From Bacillota bacterium (GTDB taxonomy: Bacteria; Bacillota; Clostridia; Peptostreptococcales; Anaerovoracaceae), in NCBI GenBank assembly GCA_022793975.1, contig JAAWDW010000148.1:1-10614 (forward strand): DNA of 10,614 nt. Reading direction: 5' to 3'. The translations under genes and the position numbers were made by a program. Numbering within the stretch: the stretch's first letter is position 1; each line of letters begins with the position of its first letter. Of the stretch, positions 1-5,422 are shown piece by piece. The notes beneath the pieces were generated by a model. It had not been told where the DNA came from. It saw only the letters and a list, made by a program, of their open reading frames with translations, and ran no database searches.

Positions 1-1
1 G

Positions 2-505
2 ATAAGAGATTTGGCAGTAGCGCTGGCTTTGGCATTTATAATTCTTCAGTTTGTGAAACCAACAATAGTAAAAGAAAATTCGATGGAACCGAATTTGCAT
101 GATGGTGATTACATATTTTTGAGCAGACAGGCATATACATTCGGTGAGCCTAAGCGGGGCGATATTGTGGTATTTCACACAGATCTGAGAACTGAAACCG
201 GAAGTGAAAAGCTGCTCATAAAAAGAGTAATCGGACTTCCGGGGGATGTAATAGATATAGAAGACGGGCTTGTATATCTGAACGGAGAGCTTTTCGAGGA
301 GGACTATATACCGGCAGGAGGCACTATATCGCATGATGCCGGCAGCCATTTTGAGGTGCCGGAAGATGAACTTTTCTGTATGGGAGACAACAGAGGAGTA
401 AGCAAGGATTCACGATATTCGGATGTGGGGTATATAAGGATAGACGATGTAGTGGGTAAAGCGATGATAAGGCTTTATCCGTTCAATAAGATAAAAATAT
501 TTTAA
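2..505 (+). CDS. lepB: Type I signal peptidase (SipS/LepB-type), 5' truncated by window
   Basis: Membrane-anchored serine protease that cleaves signal peptides from secreted preproteins on the outer face of the cytoplasmic membrane (peptidase family S26). The reading frame is open to the window edge, so the N-terminus is missing; the visible part starts inside the single transmembrane segment (AVALALAFIILQF). The catalytic serine lies in the NSMEP motif (TCG at 80-82) and the general-base lysine in LIKRVIGLPGD (AAA at 221-223). The last conserved box, GDNRGVSKDSR, is intact (about 382-414), followed by the usual short hydrophobic C-terminal strand. All S26A signature boxes are present, so the enzyme should be active. 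A TTG at 11-13 could be read as a start, but it falls inside the membrane helix and has no ribosome binding site. The stop is followed 68 bp later by a second, diverged signal peptidase-like gene on the same strand. Confidence 0.93.
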   Translation: MRDLAVALALAFIILQFVKPTIVKENSMEPNLHDGDYIFLSRQAYTFGEPKRGDIVVFHTDLRTETGSEKLLIKRVIGLPGDVIDIEDGLVYLNGELFEEDYIPAGGTISHDAGSHFEVPEDELFCMGDNRGVSKDSRYSDVGYIRIDDVVGKAMIRLYPFNKIKIF

Positions 506-573
506 AGCAGAGCACTTTCTCTTACCGAATTTACATATTCAATATATTTTTTGTAAGGGAGAGATGGGTTTAG

Positions 574-1155
574 ATGTTAAAGGTTTTTTGGGGATATTTT
601 CGTGCGGTTATTCTTGCGCTTATCATAGGTATGGCAATAGTATTATCCGCAGAAATAGAAAAGATTCCCGACGGCTCTATGGCGCCGGTGATATCGCCTG
701 ATGACTTTGTCTTCATAAATAAAGCTGTGTATATATACAGTGATCCTAAGACAGGTGATATAGTGGCACTGAAAAATAATCTTCATACGAACAGTGGCGG
801 AGGTTCGCTGTTTACTTCCAGAATTGCGGGAGTCGGGGGAGATGTGATAACGCTGCCCGGCGGAGAAAAAGAAGTTGTAAAGGCAGGATATGTGTATCTT
901 GTAAGTGCTGAAGATGAAACCGCGGAAACAGCGGCGGCGTCAGGAGCGGAATATGCGGAAAGTGAAGCTGAAGAAAGCAGTATATTTCGAGCAGCGCCTG
1001 ATGAAACTGCAGAAATTGAAACAGCAGGCAAAGGGGTGGCAACGGGCAGGCTTGACAGCAGAAACAGTGCGGTAGGTCAGATAGCCGTAACAGATATTAT
1101 AGGCCGTATTGAATTTGTAGTATGGCCGCTTCAGCACGCAGGACAAATTGATTAA
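574..1155 (+). CDS. Signal peptidase I-like paralogue lacking the catalytic lysine
   Basis: A 193-residue protein with signal peptidase I architecture: an N-terminal membrane segment (about residues 7-26), then the Ser box GSMAP with Ser35, then a TGDIVALKN stretch that aligns with RGDIVVFHT of the preceding enzyme. Where the active enzyme has LLIKRVIGLPGDVI, this protein has LFTSRIAGVGGDVI, so the general-base Lys is replaced by Ser82 (TCC at 817-819). Near the C-terminus LDSR is kept from the SKDSR box, but GDNR is not recognisable. Between these parts is an Ala/Glu-rich, probably disordered stretch (about residues 113-155). The start is supported by AAGGGAGAG at 555-563, ten bases before the ATG. 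It probably arose by duplication of the upstream gene and may be co-transcribed with it. Without the Lys it is probably not an ordinary Ser/Lys peptidase; a regulatory or chaperone-like partner role is an inference, comparable to the inactive SpsA beside SpsB in Staphylococcus aureus. Confidence 0.8.
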   Translation: MLKVFWGYFRAVILALIIGMAIVLSAEIEKIPDGSMAPVISPDDFVFINKAVYIYSDPKTGDIVALKNNLHTNSGGGSLFTSRIAGVGGDVITLPGGEKEVVKAGYVYLVSAEDETAETAAASGAEYAESEAEESSIFRAAPDETAEIETAGKGVATGRLDSRNSAVGQIAVTDIIGRIEFVVWPLQHAGQID

Positions 1156-1209
1156 GCGTAAGGATTTATTTTTTACATTTGGTTGTTACGTATTGAAAAG
1201 GGAAGAAGA

Positions 1210-1671
1210 GTGAAACAGAGAAAATTAGTTGCGAGCAATAAAAAAGCTAGGTATGATTATTTTATAGAAGAAACTTATGAAGCGGGAATTGTGCTTACAG
1301 GAACAGAAATAAAATCGGTGCGGCAGGGCAAAGTGAGTATTAAAGAAAGCTATGCTCGTGTGGAGCGCGGTGAGCTTATTGTCTATGGGATGAATATAAA
1401 TCCGTATGAGCAGGGTAACCGCTTTAATGCAGATCCGCTGAGACAGCGCAAACTACTTCTGCATAAGCAGGAGATACGAAAACTCATAGGGTATACGACG
1501 CAGAAAGGTCTTACTTTGGTTCCGCTCAGTATGTACATAAATGAGAAGGGGCTGGCAAAGCTGGAACTGGGCGTTGCCCGCGGTAAGAAAAATTACGATA
1601 AGAGAGAAGACATAGCAAAGCGCGATGCCGATAGGAGAATGCAGCAGGCTATGAAAAAAGATGCGAGGTAG
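1210..1671 (+). CDS. smpB: SsrA-binding protein SmpB
   Basis: Small RNA-binding protein that binds the tRNA-like domain of tmRNA and takes it into the empty A site of stalled ribosomes for trans-translation. The 153-residue product has the family landmarks: an N-terminal NKKARYDYFIEETYEAGI, the LTGTEIKSVRQGK strand, the RQRKLLLHKQEI helix, and the basic C-terminal tail with GKKNYDKREDIAKRDADRR that reaches into the mRNA channel. The GTG start at 1210 is preferred because GGGAAG lies just upstream and the resulting N-terminus (MKQRKLVASNKKARYDY) fits the family length of about 150-160. An in-frame TTG at 1183 would add nine unconserved residues and has no good ribosome binding site. The gene for its RNA partner, tmRNA, starts about 1.25 kb downstream on the same strand. 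Confidence 0.96.
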   Translation: MKQRKLVASNKKARYDYFIEETYEAGIVLTGTEIKSVRQGKVSIKESYARVERGELIVYGMNINPYEQGNRFNADPLRQRKLLLHKQEIRKLIGYTTQKGLTLVPLSMYINEKGLAKLELGVARGKKNYDKREDIAKRDADRRMQQAMKKDAR

Positions 1672-1693
1672 CATAATATTTGTGTATGACCTG

Positions 1694-1699
1694 TATAAT
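1694..1699 (+). promoter_or_regulatory. Possible -10 box before the aldo/keto reductase gene
   Basis: TATAAT, a perfect -10 match, lies in the 94-bp gap between smpB and the reductase gene, preceded by TG. No convincing -35 sequence stands 16-18 bp upstream. No hairpin terminator follows smpB, so read-through from smpB is also possible. Confidence 0.3.
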
Positions 1700-1765
1700 A
1701 ATATTTTCGGGGATAAAGGATAACAGGATAAGCGAATAGATTAATAAAAATCGGGAGGTTTGAAA

Positions 1766-2779
1766 ATGAAATATGTAACACTTGGAAGTACGGGTATTAC
1801 CGTAAATAAAAACGGGTTTGGGGCGCTCCCGATTCAGAGAATTTCTTTCGAAGATGCGGCGGCAATTCTGAGGAGGGCGTATGACGGAGGCATTCGCTAT
1901 TTCGATACGGCGAGGTTTTATACGGATAGTGAAGCAAAGATTGCTTATGCACTCGGCGATGTGCGTTCGGAAATATACATAGCAACAAAGTCTATGGCTC
2001 TTACGGCGGCGGATTTTAAGGAGCAGTTTGCGATAAGTTTAAAAGAGCTTGAGACTGATTATGTGGATGTGATGCAGTTTCACAATCTGCCGTTTTGCCC
2101 GGTACCGGGTCATGAAAGCGGTCTGTATGAGGCAATGCTTGAAGCGAAAGAAGCAGGGAAGATACGCCACATAGGAATTACGACGCATAAGATAGATTTG
2201 GCGAGAGAAGCGATAGCATCCGGACTTTACGAGACTTTGCAGTATCCGTTTTCATATCTTGCAGCACCTGAAGAAGTTGAACTTGTTAAGATGTGCAAAG
2301 AACGCAATATGGGCTTCATATGTATGAAAGGAATGGCCGGAGGTCTTATAAGAAGCGGTAGAGCATCATACGCGTACATATCCCAGTTTGACAATGCACT
2401 GCCTATCTGGGGAGTGCAGAAGATGGAGGAGATTGAAGAGTTCCTTTCGTGCAATACCGATGATTTTGAGCAGGAAATGACCCCTGAAATGGAGGCGGTT
2501 ATTGCCGAAGATAAAAAAGAGCTCGGAGGTGATTTCTGTCGCAGCTGCGGGTATTGTATGCCTTGTCCTATGGGCATTTCCATTAAGGACTGTGCGCGTA
2601 TGGGACTTATGCTCAGACGCGCTCCGATCGAAGCGTATACTACAGATGCGTGGAAGGATGAAATGCGCAAAATAGAGAACTGTATAGAGTGTGGACAGTG
2701 TAAATCGAGATGCCCGTACAGCCTTGATATACCAAGACTTTTGAAAGAGAACCTCGAAGGATATAAACCGTATTTTTAA
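1766..2779 (+). CDS. Aldo/keto reductase with C-terminal [4Fe-4S] ferredoxin-type motifs
   Basis: NAD(P)H-linked oxidoreductase of the aldo/keto reductase superfamily, in the Fe-S-containing branch (COG1453-like) common in anaerobic Clostridia. The TIM-barrel part (about residues 1-240) keeps the whole catalytic tetrad: Asp47 (RYFDTARF), Tyr52, Lys75 (IATKS) and His106 (VMQFHN). The C-terminal part carries two cysteine clusters, CRSCGYCMPCP and CIECGQCKSRCP, each followed by a short helix; these are typical [4Fe-4S] ligand patterns and suggest electron transfer to or from the barrel active site. The ATG at 1766 is chosen because GGGAGG lies at 1753-1758; a TTG two codons earlier overlaps the region too close to that site. 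The 337-residue length is usual for the family. The substrate cannot be told from sequence. It lies between smpB and ssrA on the same strand with no obvious functional link to them. Confidence 0.9.
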   Translation: MKYVTLGSTGITVNKNGFGALPIQRISFEDAAAILRRAYDGGIRYFDTARFYTDSEAKIAYALGDVRSEIYIATKSMALTAADFKEQFAISLKELETDYVDVMQFHNLPFCPVPGHESGLYEAMLEAKEAGKIRHIGITTHKIDLAREAIASGLYETLQYPFSYLAAPEEVELVKMCKERNMGFICMKGMAGGLIRSGRASYAYISQFDNALPIWGVQKMEEIEEFLSCNTDDFEQEMTPEMEAVIAEDKKELGGDFCRSCGYCMPCPMGISIKDCARMGLMLRRAPIEAYTTDAWKDEMRKIENCIECGQCKSRCPYSLDIPRLLKENLEGYKPYF

Positions 2780-2829
2780 ATTTAAGTATTATGATGATAA
2801 CAGCAAAAATAGTGTAATAAAGATGTAAT

Positions 2830-2858
2830 TTTATATTATGTACCGTCCGGTGTATAAT
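2830..2858 (+). promoter_or_regulatory. Candidate ssrA promoter
   Basis: A perfect TATAAT at 2853-2858 stands 17 bp after TTTATA (2830-2835), a 4/6 match to the -35 consensus. Transcription would start near 2865, giving a leader of about 58 nt before the mature tmRNA 5' end, which RNase P would remove. The leader holds a small possible hairpin, AAGCA (2882-2886) with TGCTT (2891-2895). Confidence 0.55.
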
Positions 2859-2922
2859 TGACATAGAATGCGGCGGGCAGGAAGCAGCTTTGCTTTCGGT
2901 CTCGCTGTATGAGTTTTAATAT

Positions 2923-3294
2923 GGGGGTGTAAAGGTTTCGACGGGGGTGTAGAAACAAGATAAGCGAGCCGCAGTTTGCCAAGTCTGCGTTAAAAATGGC
3001 ACGTTAAATATAAACGCAAAAAATAACAATAATTACGCATTCGCAGCATAGCTGCCCGCCGCGTACAGCGGCCGCGTCGTCGGCTCTGATTCACCTGTAG
3101 GTCAGAATCCCGGCGTCAATTATGCAGGAAAACTCTGTGCCTGCTCCCGGAAGCACAGGGGAATAACGGGATAGCAAAGCTTGAAGCCTGCCGCAGGGCG
3201 TCTTGTTTTGCGAAATTTAAATCAGCGGCTGCGCTCGGAGAAGTTCTTGCGGAAATGCTTTCGGACAGGAGTTCGATTCTCCTCATCTCCACCA
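2923..3294 (+). ncRNA. ssrA: Transfer-messenger RNA (tmRNA, SsrA)
   Basis: RNA of about 372 nt that acts as tRNA(Ala) and then mRNA to rescue stalled ribosomes and tag the truncated protein. The 5' end GGGGGTG pairs with CATCTCC (3284-3290) as a seven-pair acceptor stem, followed by ACCA (3291-3294). The T arm is visible as AGGAG and CTCCT flanking TTCGATT. The long helix 2 is supported by CAAGA and CGAGC near 2957-2970 pairing with GCTCG and TCTTG near 3233-3250. The tag frame starts at GCA 3016-3018 and reads AKNNNNYAFAA before TAG at 3049-3051. An H-type pseudoknot is visible downstream: CTGTGC 3135-3140 with GCACAG 3153-3158, and CCCG 3146-3149 with CGGG 3167-3170. It is a standard one-piece tmRNA. 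Confidence 0.97.
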
Positions 3295-3302
3295 CAAAAA
3301 AT

Positions 3303-3332
3303 AAAAGTCGACTCGGAGGAGTCGACTTTTTT
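3303..3332 (+). terminator. Bidirectional intrinsic terminator after ssrA
   Basis: A perfect 12-bp stem (AAAAGTCGACTC at 3303-3314 with GAGTCGACTTTT at 3319-3330) closes a GGAG tetraloop and runs into a T tract on the plus strand. On the minus strand the same stem is followed by TTTTTT (complement of 3295-3300), so it should also stop the convergent HTH gene ending at 3346. Confidence 0.93.
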
Positions 3333-3345
3333 GTTTCTGCATTTG

Positions 3346-3792
3346 TTATTTTGATTGTTTCCAGTGATTAAGTTTTGGCAGTTGTGTTTCAAAATAGGTA
3401 CGGGTCTGCTCCGGAGACCATTCGCTGGACGGCATATGTTCTACGAGAAAATCCGTTAATTGTTCAAGACTTTTATAGGCAAATTCTCCGCCGTCATAAC
3501 ACCACTTACAGTATTCTTCATTGAATGAGCCGTCTTTTTCCCTGCTGATTGAGGAATCGTCGAGAGGCATACCGCAGCACTGGCAAATAAGCTGCCGCGG
3601 AGAGCCGAGAAGGGTATTTATGGAAACATCAAACAGTTTCGACAGTAATTTCAGTGTTTCCGTATTCGGTACGGTTTCGCCGTTTTCCCAGCGCGAAACT
3701 GCTTGACGGGTAACATATATTTTTTCCGCCAGCTCATCCTGAGACAATCTATTTTTTGTTCGGAGTTCTAAAATGACATCTTTTGTATTCAT
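3346..3792 (-). CDS. XRE-type HTH regulator with C-terminal zinc ribbon
   Basis: A 148-residue predicted DNA-binding protein. Residues 5-62 form a Cro/C1-type helix-turn-helix (LRTKNRLSQDELAEKIYVTR then QAVSRWENGETVPNTETL). The C-terminal half is a putative zinc-ribbon domain (Zn_ribbon_2-like) with the family's CGMPL and EYCKWCYDGGEF motifs; possible ligands are Cys70, Cys72/73, Cys95 and Cys98. It probably acts as a transcription regulator, with the ribbon sensing metal or redox state or contacting a partner; the signal is unknown. The ATG at 3792 has TAAGGTGG eight bases upstream and starts right at the HTH; the frame stays open upstream to 3864, but that extension has no ribosome binding site or conserved sequence. 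It is divergent from the AlbA_2 gene and shares a repeat-rich 223-bp region with it. Confidence 0.88.
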   Translation of the reverse strand: MNTKDVILELRTKNRLSQDELAEKIYVTRQAVSRWENGETVPNTETLKLLSKLFDVSINTLLGSPRQLICQCCGMPLDDSSISREKDGSFNEEYCKWCYDGGEFAYKSLEQLTDFLVEHMPSSEWSPEQTRTYFETQLPKLNHWKQSK

Positions 3793-3815
3793 GTAAATCA
3801 CCACCTTATAAAAAT

Positions 3816-3844
3816 ATTGTAGCACCGATGCTGTGCAAAGCCAA
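3816..3844 (-). promoter_or_regulatory. Candidate promoter of the HTH/zinc-ribbon gene
   Basis: On the minus strand TTGGCT (complement of 3839-3844) is followed after 17 bp by TACAAT (complement of 3816-3821). Transcription would start near 3809, right at the ribosome binding site. The -35 box abuts the inverted repeat at 3844-3860. Confidence 0.45.
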
Positions 3845-3860
3845 GCAACACGTTGTTGCT
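3844..3860. repeat. 17-bp inverted repeat, candidate operator
   Basis: AGCAACA (3844-3850) and TGTTGCT (3854-3860) are perfect complements around a CGT centre. The size and compact shape fit an operator for a dimeric HTH protein, and the position touches the -35 box of the HTH/zinc-ribbon gene. Autoregulation by that protein is an inference. Confidence 0.6.
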
Positions 3861-3911
3861 GCACGATAAAATGCTTTGATTTAATAATAATTGAAATAAA
3901 ATGGAGATTTA

Positions 3912-3931
3912 AGATAATAATATCATTATCT
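3912..3931. repeat. AT-rich inverted repeat in the divergent control region
   Basis: AGATAAT (3912-3918) and ATTATCT (3925-3931) are perfect complements with a 6-nt centre. It lies between the two other dyads of this region. The AT-rich composition makes a chance match possible. Confidence 0.35.
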
Positions 3932-3947
3932 CGTCAATATGGTCGCA

Positions 3948-3982
3948 AATCAAGTCATACAATTGACTTGATTGACTTGATT
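3948..3982. repeat. Three-copy 10-bp half-site cluster on the AlbA_2 gene promoter
   Basis: AATCAAGTCA (3948-3957) is the exact inverse of TGACTTGATT (3964-3973) across a 6-nt centre, and TGACTTGATT recurs directly at 3973-3982, sharing one base with the second copy. The cluster covers the -35 box and most of the spacer of the promoter at 3963-3991, so a bound protein should block RNA polymerase. The likely ligand is the winged-HTH product of the downstream gene or the divergent HTH protein (inference). Confidence 0.7.
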
Positions 3983-3991
3983 TGTTATAAT
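3963..3991 (+). promoter_or_regulatory. Strong promoter of the AlbA_2 regulator gene
   Basis: TTGACT (3963-3968), then exactly 17 bp, then TATAAT (3986-3991): eleven of twelve consensus bases. Transcription would start near 3998, giving a leader of only about 18 nt that holds the AGGAGG site. The repeat cluster at 3948-3982 overlaps it, pointing to a strong promoter that is normally repressed. Confidence 0.75.
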
Positions 3992-4015
3992 AACAATAAG
4001 AAAGGAGGCGGCATA

Positions 4016-5365
4016 GTGTTTTTTAGGGAAAGCGAAACAGTTGAATTAAAAGAAACAGTAGTTGATGATGTTAAGAAAGAAATTATTGCTTTTGCAAACT
4101 GTGAGGGTGGGAAACTTTATATCGGCGTGAGAGACGACGGCACGGTTATAGGAGTGGATAATCCCGACAGCGTCTCTCTGCAGATCGGCAATATGGTGCG
4201 TGATGCGATTAAACCTGACATTACTATGTTTCTGCATTATGAAACATTAGAAATAGAAGATAAAAAAATTGTTACCGTTGAGATACAGCGCGGGACAGAC
4301 AGACCGTATTACATTGCCCCAAAAGGACTGAGTCCGATGGGCGTTTATGTCCGCCAGGGATGTTCTTCTGTGCCTGCTGCAGATAATGCAATTCGCAGTA
4401 TGATAAAAGAAACGGACGGCGACCGCTTTGAAACGATGCGCTCCTTAAAGCAGGAACTTACATTTAATATTACAAAAAAGGAATTTGAGCAGCGAAATGT
4501 AGAATTCGGTCTTAAACAGATGCAGACCTTAAAAATGCTTGATTATAACGGTATTTACAGCAATCTTGCGCTGTTGCTGTCAGAACAATGTACACATACA
4601 ATTAAAGCCGCTGTTTTTCAGGGCACAGATCAAACAATATTCAAAGATCGGCGTGAATTTACAGGTTCGCTGATGCAGCAGCTTAATGAGGCGTACGCTT
4701 TTATTGATTTTCGTAATCAAACTCGTGCAACAATCGAAAAACTTTGGAGAACGGATGTCAGAGATTATCCGGAAGTAGCAGTCAGAGAAGCACTTCTCAA
4801 CTTGCTTGTACACCGTGACTATTCTTTTAGCGCCAGCGCTTTAATAAGTATATACGCAGATAGGATAGAATTTGTGTCCATAGGAGGGTTGCTACCCGGA
4901 ATTGAGCTTGAGGATGTCATGATAGGGCTTTCAGTATGCAGAAATCCAAATCTGGCAGATGTATTTTATCGGTTGCAGTTCATAGAGGCTTATGGTACGG
5001 GAATAAGAAAGATCATGAAATCATATGAAAATACAGGGGAGAAACCTATAATTGAGGTCACAAAAAATGCGTTTAAGATTACGCTGCCGAATATAAATGC
5101 CAAATATGATATGAATATTGTGGCAGAACGCCAAGCGGAATATCTTAAAAATCCACTGACAATGTTTATGAAAAAGACAGACAGCAGTGAAGATAAGGTA
5201 TTGGAGCTTGCCGGAAAGCGAAGTGAAATTACAAGACAGGATGTTGAGGTTTTGCTTGGTGTAAGTGCGTCCACAGCTTCGAGAATTCTTAGGAGAATGG
5301 TAAGTGATAATATACTGGCACGCTATGGAAAGGCAAGAGATACTAAATATACTTTATTAAAATGA
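4016..5365 (+). CDS. AlbA_2 (Schlafen-type)/RecG C-terminal-like ATP-binding transcriptional regulator
   Basis: A 449-residue protein of the COG2865 type. Residues about 4-130 are an AlbA_2 (Schlafen) domain: RESETVELKE, then FANCEGGKLYIGVRDDGTV and GVYVRQG. Residues about 250-360 match the GHKL-like region often annotated as 'RecG C-terminal': VREALLNLLVHRDYS (Glu258 and Asn262 of the N-box), FVSIGGLLPG and EAYGTGIRKI. Residues 400-449 form a winged HTH (ITRQDVEVLLGVSASTASRI). Members are annotated as predicted regulators or ATP-binding proteins; no reaction is firmly known. Some Schlafen/AlbA proteins act in phage defence or stress, but nothing here proves that. The GTG at 4016 has AGGAGG seven bases upstream and sits just after a strong promoter; an upstream in-frame ATG at 3833 would precede that promoter, so I reject it. 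Its own wHTH makes autoregulation through the 3948-3982 repeats plausible. Confidence 0.88.
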   Translation: MFFRESETVELKETVVDDVKKEIIAFANCEGGKLYIGVRDDGTVIGVDNPDSVSLQIGNMVRDAIKPDITMFLHYETLEIEDKKIVTVEIQRGTDRPYYIAPKGLSPMGVYVRQGCSSVPAADNAIRSMIKETDGDRFETMRSLKQELTFNITKKEFEQRNVEFGLKQMQTLKMLDYNGIYSNLALLLSEQCTHTIKAAVFQGTDQTIFKDRREFTGSLMQQLNEAYAFIDFRNQTRATIEKLWRTDVRDYPEVAVREALLNLLVHRDYSFSASALISIYADRIEFVSIGGLLPGIELEDVMIGLSVCRNPNLADVFYRLQFIEAYGTGIRKIMKSYENTGEKPIIEVTKNAFKITLPNINAKYDMNIVAERQAEYLKNPLTMFMKKTDSSEDKVLELAGKRSEITRQDVEVLLGVSASTASRILRRMVSDNILARYGKARDTKYTLLK

Positions 5366-5377
5366 TATAATAGATTT

Positions 5378-5413
5378 AACAGCCGAACGGAGAAAATCCG
5401 ACCGGCTGTTTTT
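5378..5413 (+). terminator. Intrinsic terminator between convergent genes
   Basis: AACAGCCG (5378-5385) pairs with CGGCTGTT (5403-5410), with an inner CGGA/TCCG stem after a small internal loop and a GAAAA loop, followed by a T run on the plus strand. It ends the AlbA_2 gene. The minus strand lacks a good T run, so it would be a weaker stop for the GH1 gene ending at 5423. Confidence 0.85.
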
Positions 5414-5422
5414 ATATGCCGG

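Noticed and set aside
1183..1209. TTG start for smpB
   Set aside because: Adds nine residues not typical of SmpB and has no ribosome binding site; the GTG at 1210 has one.
2227..2670. 147-codon open frame on the minus strand opposite the aldo/keto reductase gene
   Set aside because: Antisense shadow of a conserved gene; no ribosome binding site or family motif.
2858..2863. Perfect TTGACA before ssrA as a -35 box
   Set aside because: No -10-like sequence follows at 16-18 bp (the bases there are GAAGCA). The overlapping TATAAT at 2853-2858 is a better -10 box.
3284..3800. Genomic island inserted at the 3' end of ssrA
   Set aside because: The tmRNA 3' end is a common integration site, and the regulators beyond it look accessory, but no integrase or repeated tmRNA end is visible in the window.
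3833..4015. N-terminal extension of the AlbA_2 protein from an ATG at 3833
   Set aside because: It would start before the strong promoter and run through the operator repeats, lacks a ribosome binding site and conserved residues; GTG 4016 has AGGAGG at ideal spacing.
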